The notes below the pieces were generated by a model that was given only the letters and a program-made list of their open reading frames with translations, ran no database searches and was not told the origin of the DNA. This document shows, piece by piece, positions 1-7,723 of a stretch of DNA of 55,770 nucleotides. Both the position numbers and the translations under genes were made by a program. The DNA is taken from the NCBI RefSeq assembly GCF_900188025.1, contig NZ_FZNO01000028.1:1-55770 (forward strand), given 5' to 3'. The stretch's first letter is position 1, and every line of letters starts with the position of its first letter. The stretch is from Blastococcus mobilis (lineage in GTDB: Bacteria > Actinomycetota > Actinomycetes > Mycobacteriales > Geodermatophilaceae).

Positions 1-1
1 C

Positions 2-105
2 GAACGGCTGCGCGGCTACGTGCAGGAGCGCCTGTCGGGCCAGATCCGTCGGCCCGACGGGACGGCGGCGTGGGACCGGCGACAGCAGCGTGGAAAGGCC
101 GAAAC
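2..105 (+). pseudogene. IS30-family-like transposase remnant (left edge)
   Basis: The frame from base 2 reads RLRGYVQERLSGQIRRPDG, which resembles the N-terminal region of actinobacterial IS30-type transposases. The typical continuation (GPATAAWKGRNK) is found a few bases later in another frame (about 70-108), so the remnant carries a frameshift. It then runs directly into a truncated DUF305 gene. I recognise the motif from memory of the family only, and the element is cut by the window edge, so inverted repeats cannot be checked. Confidence 0.4.
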
Positions 106-110
106 AAGAA

Positions 111-455
111 CGTGAAGGGCAACATCGCCATCGTGGCGGCGAGCATCCTGCTGCTGGGTGTCGGTGTGTTCCTCGACCGCAGTCAGACGACCGTGCAGGA
201 CAGCGGCTGGATGAGCTCGATGATCCCCCACCACTCGATGGCCATCACCCGGTCGGAGCGAGCCGAGATCTCAGATGTTCGCGTGTGTGAGCTGGCCGTC
301 TCGATCAGCGAGGCGCAGCGGCGGAGATCGACGAGATGGACTGGCTGATCGAGGACATCGAGCGCAACGGGCCGGCCACGACGACGGACGAGGCCGAGTC
401 TCGACCTGTCCCCTCCTTCGAGGTCTCTGCAGAGCGTGAGTGTCCGGCAGGCTGA
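111..455 (+). pseudogene. Broken DUF305-family membrane protein
   Basis: One transmembrane helix (GNIAIVAASILLLGVGVF) is followed by the DUF305 signature MSSMIPHHSMAI. The expected continuation EIDEMDWLIEDIE appears in a different frame after about base 322, so there is a frameshift there; the restored frame stops at 453-455. Family members normally have more membrane helices upstream, and these appear to have been lost where transposase-like sequence abuts the gene. DUF305 proteins often sit in metal-resistance regions; the function of this copy is unknown and it is probably dead. Confidence 0.6.
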
Positions 456-557
456 CTGGGGTGACGGTCGCTGGGGCGCCACGGTCTCCGCAGGCCGGTG
501 CCTGGCCCTGGCCAGCCGCATCACTGGAGAGCGGGATGCCGGTAGCGCGCCTCCACG

Positions 558-2906
558 TCAGTGCAGCGACCCGCCAGACCGGTCATGCTCCGGCCGGATG
601 GACCGCCGTCCCTCGGGCTGCGGATGGGTTACGGCGGTCACCTCTCGTGCTCCCTGAAGGACCGCCGCGGCTACGGCTGCTTGGCCCGCACTGATACCAC
701 CGTCGTTGCACGGCAGGCTTTTGTGCAGCAGGACCTCCAGACCGGCGCGCCGGAGGTGGCGCGCCAATAGATCGGTGAGCAGAACGTTCTGGAAGACGCC
801 GCCGGTCAGCGCGACGGTGTCCACGCCGTGCGCGTCGGCAAGCCGGATGGCGAGCTGCCCTGCGGACGTCGCCAGGCCCACGTGGAAGCCGGCGGCGATG
901 TCGGCCACCGGCACGCCGGCAGCCCTGGCGGCCAGGACGGCCCGCAGGGCAGGAGCCGGGTCGAGGAGATCACCGGCCATCCCCATCGGGTACGCGGTCG
1001 TCGCGTCGCCGGTGCGAGCGAGGGCCTCCAGCTCCACGGCCGCCTGCCCCTCGTAGCTGATGCGCGCGCGGACGCCGAGCAGCGCAGCCACCGCGTCGAA
1101 CAGCCGTCCGACGCTCGAGGTCTCGGGTTGGCGGCCGGAGCGCACCAAGGACAGGACCGCCGCCCACCGGGGGTCCAGCGCCGGCCCGAGTTCGGCGGCG
1201 GTCTCCTCTCCCAGGCCGCGGTGCACCCAGGACAGCGCCGTCCGCCAGGGTTCGCGCACCGCTGCGTCCCCGCCGGGCAGGACCGCGCGGGCCAGGGACG
1301 CCACACGGTCGAAGCCGGTGAGGTCGGCGAGGAGGAACTCTCCTCCCCAGAGGCTGCCGTCGGGGCCGAGGCCCAGTCCGTCGAACGCTATCCCGAGGAC
1401 CGGACCCGTCCTGCCGTGCTCAACCAGGCACGACGCGACGTGCGCGTGGTGGTGCTGCACCCCGACGAGCGACAGTCCCGACTCCCGCGCCCATGCGGTA
1501 GAGCGGTAGTCCGGGTGCAGATCGTGGGCGACCGCTGCCGGCTCGACCCGGGCGAGCCGGGTCAGGTGCTCCACGGCCTGCTGGAAAGCTGCGGCCGTCG
1601 GCCAGTGCTGCAGATCCCCGAGGTGCTGGCTGAGGATCACCGACCCCCCGCGGGCGAGGGCCACCGTGTTCTTCAGCTGCGCCCCCACGGCCAGGACCGG
1701 CCGGTCTGCCGGGACCGGCAGCCGGACCGGTTGCGGCACCCAGCCACGCGCGCGACGGACGACCTGCAACCGACCGCCCGGCGCCGCGCGGACGACGGAG
1801 TCGTCGGTCCGGACATGGATCGGCCGGTCGTGCGAAAGCACACCGTCGACCAGCGGGCCGAGTAGCTCCCGCGCCTCGTCGTCGTCGCCGACGACCGGCT
1901 CGTCGCTGAGGTTCCCGCTGGTCATCACCAACGGCCGGTCCAGGTCCGCACCCAGCAGGGCGTGCAGCGGGCTCGGGGGCAGCATCACGCCCAGCTCGTG
2001 CAGTCCTGGAGCGATCTCCGCGGCGACGGCCCCCAGCGCATCGGGCCTGCGCGGTATCAGGACGACCGGGCGACGGGGCGAGGTGAGCGCCGTACGGGCT
2101 GCCGGAGCCAGGTCGCACAACGCCTCCGCCGCGGCGAGGTCGCGGACCATGATGGCGAACGGCTTGTCGGGACGGCCCTTCCGGTTCCGCAGGTGAGCCA
2201 CCGCGCCGGCGTCGGTGGCGTCGCAGGCGAGGTGGTAACCCCCGACCGACTTCAGCGCGATGGTGCCGCCGTGCGTCAGGCGGGCCACCGCGGCCGTCAG
2301 AGCTGCCGACCCCGTAACCTCCTCGCCGGGTCCGGTCCAGGCCAGCCGCGGTCCGCAGTCCGGGCAGGCGTTGGGCTGGGCATGGAATCGGCGGTCGGCC
2401 GGGTCGTCGTACTCCTTCTGGCAGGCCGGGCACATCCTGAAGCCGGCCATCGTCGTCGCCGGGCGGTCGTAGGGCACCGCCCGCACGATCGTGTACCGGG
2501 GGCCGCAGTTCGTGCAGTTGATGAAGGGATAGCGGAAGCGGCGGTCGTCCGGATCGGCCAGCTCCGCCAGGCACGCGTCGCAGGGAGCGACGTCGGCGCT
2601 GACGCGCAGATCGGGGTCGGAACCGGCCGTGCTGGCCGCGATGCGGAAGCCCGCGCTGCCCGCAGGCGCCACCGTGGCCACGTCCACGCTCTCGACCGCG
2701 GCGAGCGGCGGCTGCCGTTCCCGCAGGGACCGAAGCAGCGCGTCCAGGGCCGACCGGTCTCCCTCGACCTCGAGGACGACGTCGCCGCCCTCGTTGCCGA
2801 CCCACCCGGTCAGCCCGAGGTCCACTGCCTGCCGGTAGAGGAACGGCCGGAACCCGACTCCCTGCACGGTGCCGCGGACCCGGATCCGGCGCCGTTCGAC
2901 CGTCAT
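558..2906 (-). CDS. hypF: Carbamoyltransferase HypF
   Basis: HypF uses carbamoyl phosphate and ATP to carbamoylate the C-terminal Cys of HypE, the first step in making the CN ligands of the NiFe active site. The 782 residues show the full order: acylphosphatase domain (VRGTVQGVGFRPF near residue 10), two zinc fingers (CDAC...CTNCGPRYT and CPAC...CPDCGP, residues about 108-190), a YrdC/Sua5-like domain, and a Kae1-like C-terminal half with HHHAHVASC and TGGVFQNVLL. The length is normal. It is the last gene of the hyp operon, 13 bp after hypE. No lesion is visible. Confidence 0.97.
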   Translation of the reverse strand: MTVERRRIRVRGTVQGVGFRPFLYRQAVDLGLTGWVGNEGGDVVLEVEGDRSALDALLRSLRERQPPLAAVESVDVATVAPAGSAGFRIAASTAGSDPDLRVSADVAPCDACLAELADPDDRRFRYPFINCTNCGPRYTIVRAVPYDRPATTMAGFRMCPACQKEYDDPADRRFHAQPNACPDCGPRLAWTGPGEEVTGSAALTAAVARLTHGGTIALKSVGGYHLACDATDAGAVAHLRNRKGRPDKPFAIMVRDLAAAEALCDLAPAARTALTSPRRPVVLIPRRPDALGAVAAEIAPGLHELGVMLPPSPLHALLGADLDRPLVMTSGNLSDEPVVGDDDEARELLGPLVDGVLSHDRPIHVRTDDSVVRAAPGGRLQVVRRARGWVPQPVRLPVPADRPVLAVGAQLKNTVALARGGSVILSQHLGDLQHWPTAAAFQQAVEHLTRLARVEPAAVAHDLHPDYRSTAWARESGLSLVGVQHHHAHVASCLVEHGRTGPVLGIAFDGLGLGPDGSLWGGEFLLADLTGFDRVASLARAVLPGGDAAVREPWRTALSWVHRGLGEETAAELGPALDPRWAAVLSLVRSGRQPETSSVGRLFDAVAALLGVRARISYEGQAAVELEALARTGDATTAYPMGMAGDLLDPAPALRAVLAARAAGVPVADIAAGFHVGLATSAGQLAIRLADAHGVDTVALTGGVFQNVLLTDLLARHLRRAGLEVLLHKSLPCNDGGISAGQAAVAAAVLQGAREVTAVTHPQPEGRRSIRPEHDRSGGSLH

Positions 2907-2919
2907 CGGGGCGCAGGGG

Positions 2920-4023
2920 TCAGCAGATGCGCGGCAGCGGGTCGCCCACCAGCATGTCGACGATCCGGCTGCCCCCGAAAGAGGTCTCCAGGAGGACGAT
3001 CCGCTCGGGCTCGCCGGCGATGCGGCCGATGACGGCGGCGTCGGCTCCGAGCGGATGCGCCCGCAGGGCGGTCAAGGCCGCCCCGGCCTCCTCGGCCGGG
3101 ACGACCGCCACGAACTTGCCCTCGTTGGCGACGTAGAGCGGGTCGATGCCGAGCAGGTCGCACGCGCCGCCCACCGGCCGCCGCACGGGCAGCGCGGACT
3201 CCTGCAGGACGACGGCGACCCCGGCCTGCGCGGCGAGCTCGTTGCAGACGGTGCCCACCCCGCCGCGCGTGGGGTCGCGCAGCCACCGGGTCCCCGGAGC
3301 CGCGGCGAGCAGCACCTCCACCAGCCCGGCGAGGGGCGCTGTGTCGGACGTGACGTCGGCCTCCAGGTCCAGATCCCCGCGGGCGAGCAGCACCGCCACG
3401 CCGTGGTCGCCTAGCGTGCCGCTGACCAGCACCACGTCCCCCGGCCGGACCCGGTCCGCGGCCAGCCGCCGGCCGGCGGGGACGAGCCCGACCCCGGCGG
3501 TGGTGATGAACACGCCGTCCGCGGCGCCGGTGTCGACCACCTTGGTGTCACCGGTGACCACCGTGACGCCGGCGGCGGCTGCAGCCGCGGCCATGTCGGC
3601 CGCGAGCGCGGCCAGCTCGGCCACCGGGAAGCCCTCCTCGATCACGAAAGCCGCGGACAGCCAGGACGGCCGGGCTCCGCACATCGCCAGGTCGTTGACC
3701 GTGCCGTGCACGGCGAGGGAGCCGATCGACCCACCGGGGAACCGGTGCGGGCGCACCACGTAGGAGTCGGTGGCGAAGGCGAGCTGGTCACCGGACGGCA
3801 GGGGCAGCAGCGCGCCGTCGCCCAGCTGTTCCAGCGCCTCGTTGCGGAACGCCTCGAGGAACACCGCGTCGATGAGCGCGGCCGAGGCCTTGCCCCCGGC
3901 CCCGTGCGCAAGCGTGACGACCTCGTCGGTGAGACGCGGCCGCCGGCGCCGGAAGGCCTCGATGCGTTCCAGCACCAGTTCCTGGCGCCCCTCCGGTACC
4001 GGAGGGTGCACGGTCGCGCTCAC
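2920..4023 (-). CDS. hypE: Hydrogenase expression/formation protein HypE
   Basis: HypE dehydrates the thiocarboxamide on its C-terminal Cys to thiocyanate and hands cyanide to the HypC-HypD iron centre. The 367-residue protein has the AIRS/PurM-like fold signatures (HGAGGKAS, VTGDTKVV, LRDPTRGGVGTV) and ends in the obligatory PRIC, with the reactive Cys as last residue. The GTG start at 4023 overlaps the hypD stop by GTGA, and its first residues (SATVHPPVPEG) lead straight into the domain. It is translationally coupled to hypD. Confidence 0.96.
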   Translation of the reverse strand: MSATVHPPVPEGRQELVLERIEAFRRRRPRLTDEVVTLAHGAGGKASAALIDAVFLEAFRNEALEQLGDGALLPLPSGDQLAFATDSYVVRPHRFPGGSIGSLAVHGTVNDLAMCGARPSWLSAAFVIEEGFPVAELAALAADMAAAAAAAGVTVVTGDTKVVDTGAADGVFITTAGVGLVPAGRRLAADRVRPGDVVLVSGTLGDHGVAVLLARGDLDLEADVTSDTAPLAGLVEVLLAAAPGTRWLRDPTRGGVGTVCNELAAQAGVAVVLQESALPVRRPVGGACDLLGIDPLYVANEGKFVAVVPAEEAGAALTALRAHPLGADAAVIGRIAGEPERIVLLETSFGGSRIVDMLVGDPLPRIC

Positions 4024-5159
4024 GAGGAGGCGGCGGCGAGTCCGGCCGCCGTCCGGTGCAGGCGCCCGAAGGTGTAGTAGGCCGCGCAGGCCCCCTCGGA
4101 GGACACCATGCAGGTGCCGATCGGCGTCTCCGGCGTGCAGGCGGTGCCGAAGACCTTGCACTCCCAGGGCTTGATGGCTCCCTTCAGCACCTCGCCGCAC
4201 TGGCAGGCCTTCGGGTCGGCCACCCGGACGCCGGGCAGGTCGAAGCGCCGCTCGGCGTCCCAGTCGGCGAAGTCCTCGGACAGCGCCAGCGCGCTCTGGG
4301 CGATGAAACCGAGTCCACGCCACTCGAAGTGCGGCCGCAGCCGGAACACCTGCTGCAGCATGGCCAGCGCGATCGGGTTGCCCTCGTCCCGGACGACGCG
4401 GGTGTACTGGTTCTCCACCTCGCACCGGCCCTCGGCGAACTGCTCGAGCAGCATCACGATCGCCTGGAGGATGTCCAGCGGCTCGAACCCCGTGGTCACC
4501 AGCGGCTTGCCGTACCGGCGGGCGACGAAGTCGTAGGGCCGGTTGCCGATGACCGTGCTCACGTGCCCCGGCCCGAGGAAACCGTCCAACCGCAGGTCGG
4601 GCGACTCCAGGATCGCCTTGAGCGGCGGGACGATCGTCACGTGGTTGGAGAAGACGCTGAAGTTGCGGATGCCCCTCTCCCGCGCCCGCAGCAGTGTCAC
4701 CGCCGTCGACGGCGCGGTGGTCTCGAAGCCGACCGCGAAGAACACGACCTGCATGTCCGGCGTGGCCTCGGCGATCTTCAGCGCGTCGAGCGGCGAGTAC
4801 ACCATCCGGACGTCGGCCCCGCGGGCCTTCGCCTCCAGCAGGCTGCCGGCGCTGCCCGGCACCCGCATCATGTCGCCGAACGAGGTGAAGACGACGCCGG
4901 GCCGCTCGGCCAGGGCAATGGCGTCGTCGACCCGGCCCATCGGGATGACGCAGACCGGACAGCCCGGACCGTGTACGAGCTCGACGGTTTCGGGGAGCAG
5001 CTGCTCGATGCCGTGCCGGTAGATGGTGTGCGTGTGCCCGCCGCACACCTCCATGAAGGCGTAGGGCAGGCCGCCGCGGCCGCCGTCGGCCAGCTCGGTG
5101 ATCCGGCGCACCGCCACACGGGCCGCCGCCGGGTCGCGGTACTCGTCGACGAACCTCAT
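4020..5159 (-). CDS. hypD: Fe-(CN)2CO scaffold protein HypD
   Basis: HypD forms with HypC the scaffold on which the Fe(CN)2CO unit is built. The 379 residues carry the hallmark motifs: CGGHTH with C39, GPGCPVC with C67/C70, GFETTAPSTA, and the C-terminal cluster-binding Cys set (ACQCGEVL, CKVFGTAC, GTCM). Length matches the family. The ATG start at 5159 overlaps the upstream SIS gene by ATGA, and hypE follows by GTGA, so expression is one coupled operon. Confidence 0.97.
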   Translation of the reverse strand: MRFVDEYRDPAAARVAVRRITELADGGRGGLPYAFMEVCGGHTHTIYRHGIEQLLPETVELVHGPGCPVCVIPMGRVDDAIALAERPGVVFTSFGDMMRVPGSAGSLLEAKARGADVRMVYSPLDALKIAEATPDMQVVFFAVGFETTAPSTAVTLLRARERGIRNFSVFSNHVTIVPPLKAILESPDLRLDGFLGPGHVSTVIGNRPYDFVARRYGKPLVTTGFEPLDILQAIVMLLEQFAEGRCEVENQYTRVVRDEGNPIALAMLQQVFRLRPHFEWRGLGFIAQSALALSEDFADWDAERRFDLPGVRVADPKACQCGEVLKGAIKPWECKVFGTACTPETPIGTCMVSSEGACAAYYTFGRLHRTAAGLAAASS

Positions 5160-5815
5160 GCGGGCACCTCCAGCTGCTGGAACTCCCGCTGCACCCGTTG
5201 CCAGAGGGCGTGCGCCAGGGCGGACTGCGCCTCCTGGGTCCGGTGCACGCTCTGCCCCTCGACGGCCAGGCAGTGGTCGAGATCGGGGCAGGTCGCCATG
5301 GCGCCGCCCCGGTAGCCCGCCAGCCCCACGGTCAGCAGCCCGCGCCGCCGGCCCTCCGCGAACGCCTGCAGCACGTTGACCGAGCCACCGCTGGTGGACA
5401 GACCAAGGGCGATGTCCCCGGCTCGGGCGTGCGCGATCAGCTGCCGGGAGAAGATCACCTCGACCCCGACGTCGTTGGCCAGCGCCGTGAGCACGGCGGT
5501 GTCGGCCACGAGCGAGCGCGCCGGCAGCGGCCGGCCGGACGCCGGGGAGGCGAACAGCGCGGCCTGCCCGGCGGCGTCGGTGGCCGACCCGCCGTTACCG
5601 AAGGTGAACAGCCGGCCGCCGGCCCGGAAGGCGGCCGCCATGGCGGCCGCGGCCCGGTCGAGCTCGGCGGCCAAACCGGCGATGGAGGTCCGGCGGAGCT
5701 CGAGGCTTTCGGTGGCCTTCGCCTCCGCGGAGGCGGCGAGGTCCGCCGACAGCGCCGAGCCGTCGGTCTCCTCGGCGTCGAGGAATGGGTAGAGGAAGTT
5801 GCCGCCGCCCGTCAC
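5156..5815 (-). CDS. SIS-domain (GmhA-like) protein of the hydrogenase operon
   Basis: A 219-residue SIS-fold protein resembling phosphoheptose isomerase: the phosphosugar loop GNGGSA is at residues 73-78 and STSGGS lies near residue 140. The GTG start at 5815 overlaps the preceding SIS-HypC gene by GTGA. No lipopolysaccharide or heptose genes are nearby, so a classical GmhA role is unlikely. Its position between the HypC-like genes and hypD suggests a maturation or ligand-handling role (inference). SIS proteins recur beside group 1h hydrogenases in actinobacteria as far as I recall, but their substrate is unknown to me. Confidence 0.85.
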   Translation of the reverse strand: MTGGGNFLYPFLDAEETDGSALSADLAASAEAKATESLELRRTSIAGLAAELDRAAAAMAAAFRAGGRLFTFGNGGSATDAAGQAALFASPASGRPLPARSLVADTAVLTALANDVGVEVIFSRQLIAHARAGDIALGLSTSGGSVNVLQAFAEGRRRGLLTVGLAGYRGGAMATCPDLDHCLAVEGQSVHRTQEAQSALAHALWQRVQREFQQLEVPA

Positions 5816-6543
5816 GACGCCCCTCCTTGCGGGCCGGCGTCCAGCCGCGTGATGGCCATGCCGGCGTGCACGACGAGCAGGTCGTGCACGGCGACCGGGC
5901 CGACGAGCGACAGGTCCGCCTGCTCGAGGCCCTGACCGGCGCGGACCACCGCGGAGGCGCCCCGCACCTCGACGACCTCGGCCAGCCGCCCCTCGTCGGA
6001 GCAGGTGATGCAGACCGGACCGTCGCAGGCGGGGTCCGGCCGCAGCAGCCCGGGGTGCTCCAGCCAGACGTGCGCCAGCTCCCAGAGCAGGTGGTAGATC
6101 AGGATGAACCCGCCGTCGTGCACGGCGGCCTCGTCCGGCAGCCACAGCACGTGGTCGGCGACCCCGGCGGTGGGGCGCTCGCCCGCTCCGATCCACAGCG
6201 ACGTCAGGCCCCACGCCGGTGCCCGTCGGACCAGGTCGAGGACACCGGTGCAACCGGCCGGTCCGACGGCCACCAGCACGTCGCCGGGGCGGGCGTTGGC
6301 CCGGGCGACCGTGGTCGGGTCGTGCGGCGGGAGCGCCACCGCCGGCAGTGCGGGCTTGCCGACGACGACGGGGTGGACGAACTCGACGGCGACGTGCTGG
6401 GCGTGGTGCGGGGACGTCGGGGAGGCGCACCAGAGCGTGCCACCCGCGGCCAGCCGGCGCGCCAGGGTGCGGGACGCCGCCGCGAGGTCCTCGCCCAGCC
6501 CGGCGGGCAGCCCGGTCCCGGCCGGCGCGCGGGTCGCCGTCAC
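5812..6543 (-). CDS. SIS-like domain fused to a HypC/HupF-like domain
   Basis: A 243-residue protein. Residues about 15-165 form a SIS-like Rossmann domain (GDVLVAVGPAGCTGVL, TSLWIGAGERP); residues about 176-240 form a HypC-like beta barrel beginning VCITCSDEGRLAEVV and ending VVHAGMAITRL. Canonical HypC uses an N-terminal Met-Cys; here the candidate Cys residues (C178, C181) are internal. The GTG start at 6543 overlaps the hypC stop. It may act as a second chaperone or as a partner of the stand-alone SIS protein; this is inference from the fusion and its place in the operon. Confidence 0.85.
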   Translation of the reverse strand: MTATRAPAGTGLPAGLGEDLAAASRTLARRLAAGGTLWCASPTSPHHAQHVAVEFVHPVVVGKPALPAVALPPHDPTTVARANARPGDVLVAVGPAGCTGVLDLVRRAPAWGLTSLWIGAGERPTAGVADHVLWLPDEAAVHDGGFILIYHLLWELAHVWLEHPGLLRPDPACDGPVCITCSDEGRLAEVVEVRGASAVVRAGQGLEQADLSLVGPVAVHDLLVVHAGMAITRLDAGPQGGAS

Positions 6544-6860
6544 GACGTGGTCGCCCGCGGTGCCGCCGGGTCGGGGTGGAGACCCTCCACGATCGCGGAG
6601 TAGTCCGACAGCTCCTGCTCGTACATGTCCCCGAGCCGTTTGAGGGCGTCGAGGGTCTCCTTGGCCTCCGCCTCGTCGATCACCGCCATGGCGAAACCGA
6701 CGTGCACGAGCACCCAGTCCCCCACCCGGGCGCCTCCCGGCCCGTCGAGCCCGATCAGCGCCACGGACACCTCGCGCCGGACCCCGTCGACGTCGACCTT
6801 CGCCCGCAGCGCCGCGGGATCGCTGATCGCCACGATCTGACCGGGGATGCCGAGGCACAT
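6540..6860 (-). CDS. hypC: Hydrogenase assembly chaperone HypC
   Basis: HypC shuttles the Fe(CN)2CO group with HypD and binds the large-subunit precursor through its N-terminal Cys. The start is fixed at the ATG giving MCLGIPGQIV, because Cys2 is essential; an AGGAG lies about 10 bases upstream. The protein has 106 residues, with the barrel motif VGDWVLVHVGFAM and a longer helical tail than usual (ending APRATTS). It is the first gene of the coupled hyp operon and is divergent from the first cooC-like gene. Confidence 0.96.
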   Translation of the reverse strand: MCLGIPGQIVAISDPAALRAKVDVDGVRREVSVALIGLDGPGGARVGDWVLVHVGFAMAVIDEAEAKETLDALKRLGDMYEQELSDYSAIVEGLHPDPAAPRATTS

Positions 6861-6881
6861 GCGGGGAGCTCCTGAGAGTCG

Positions 6882-6895
6882 GTGACCTACGTCAC
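6882..6895. promoter_or_regulatory. CRP/GlxR-type palindrome between hypC and cooC1
   Basis: GTGACCTACGTCAC matches the core of the actinobacterial CRP/GlxR consensus TGTGANNTANNTCACA, including the central TA. It lies 21 bases upstream of the hypC start and 69 bases upstream of the divergent cooC-like gene, so one regulator could control both operons. Binding is inferred from the sequence only. Confidence 0.55.
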
Positions 6896-6964
6896 TGTAG
6901 GCGTCCAGGTAGATGTGTGGAACCACTAGCGAACTGCCCCCCGTTCGCGCCTACAGTCCCCGTC

Positions 6965-7723
6965 GTGCGGGTGGCCTTCGTGGGCAAGGGCGGCGCCGGC
7001 AAGTCGTCGCTGGCCGGGACGTTCGCCCGCCTGCTGGCCCGCACCGGTCAGCGCGTCCTGGCCCTGGACTCCGATCCCATGCCCGGGCTGGCATTCTCGC
7101 TCGGCGTCGGCGTGACCGATGCCGGCCTGCCGGACGACGCGGTCGAGGAGTACGAGGAGCGCGGACGCCGCCGGTACCGGCTGCGCGCCGGGCTGACCGG
7201 CCCGGAGGCGGTCGACCGGTACGCCGTCCGCGGGCCGGACGGGGTGCACTTCCTGCAGCTGGGCAAGGCGCGAGGCCCCCGGTGGAACAACAGCCGTCAG
7301 CACTTCGGGTTCCAGGGGGTGCTGGACGACCTCCCCGGGGACGGCTGGAGCATCGTCGGGGACCTGCCGGGCGGCACCCGGCAGCCGTTCATGACCTGGG
7401 GCCGCTACGCGCGGACCTTCCTGGTGGTCGTGGAGCCGTCCACGGCGTCCGTGCTGTCGGGGCGGCGCCTGGCCCGGCTGGCGGAGGGCAGCCGCAGGCC
7501 GCGGGTGCTGGCGGTGGCCAACAAGGTCCGGGAGCCCGACGACGGGGAGCTGATCGCGGCCGGTACCGGTCTGGAGGTCGTCGGCGCCGTCCCGATGGAC
7601 CGCGCACTCGCGGACGCCGACCGGCTGGGTCTCCCCGTCGTGGACGCGGAGCCTGACGCGCCGGCCGTCGCGGCAGTACGGTCGCTGGTGAACGCTCTGC
7701 GGGAACGGGAGGTGTCGTCGTGA
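6965..7723 (+). CDS. CooC-like P-loop ATPase (paralogue 1, no CxC)
   Basis: A MinD/CooC-type ATPase of 252 residues with the deviant Walker A GKGGAGKS near the N-terminus and LALDSDPMPGL as the switch region. CooC proteins insert nickel into CO dehydrogenase; relatives serve other metalloenzymes. Unlike its neighbours, this copy lacks the CxC nickel-binding pair: the equivalent stretch reads GPRWNNSRQHFG. The GTG at 6965 is chosen because VRVAFVGKGG puts the P-loop at the expected distance. Its stop overlaps the next gene by GTGA. A role in nickel insertion in the absence of a local HypB is inference. Confidence 0.8.
   Translation: MRVAFVGKGGAGKSSLAGTFARLLARTGQRVLALDSDPMPGLAFSLGVGVTDAGLPDDAVEEYEERGRRRYRLRAGLTGPEAVDRYAVRGPDGVHFLQLGKARGPRWNNSRQHFGFQGVLDDLPGDGWSIVGDLPGGTRQPFMTWGRYARTFLVVVEPSTASVLSGRRLARLAEGSRRPRVLAVANKVREPDDGELIAAGTGLEVVGAVPMDRALADADRLGLPVVDAEPDAPAVAAVRSLVNALREREVSS

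Noticed and set aside
5156-5815. True phosphoheptose isomerase (gmhA) for heptose synthesis
   Set aside because: No heptose genes nearby, and the gene is embedded and coupled within the hyp operon.
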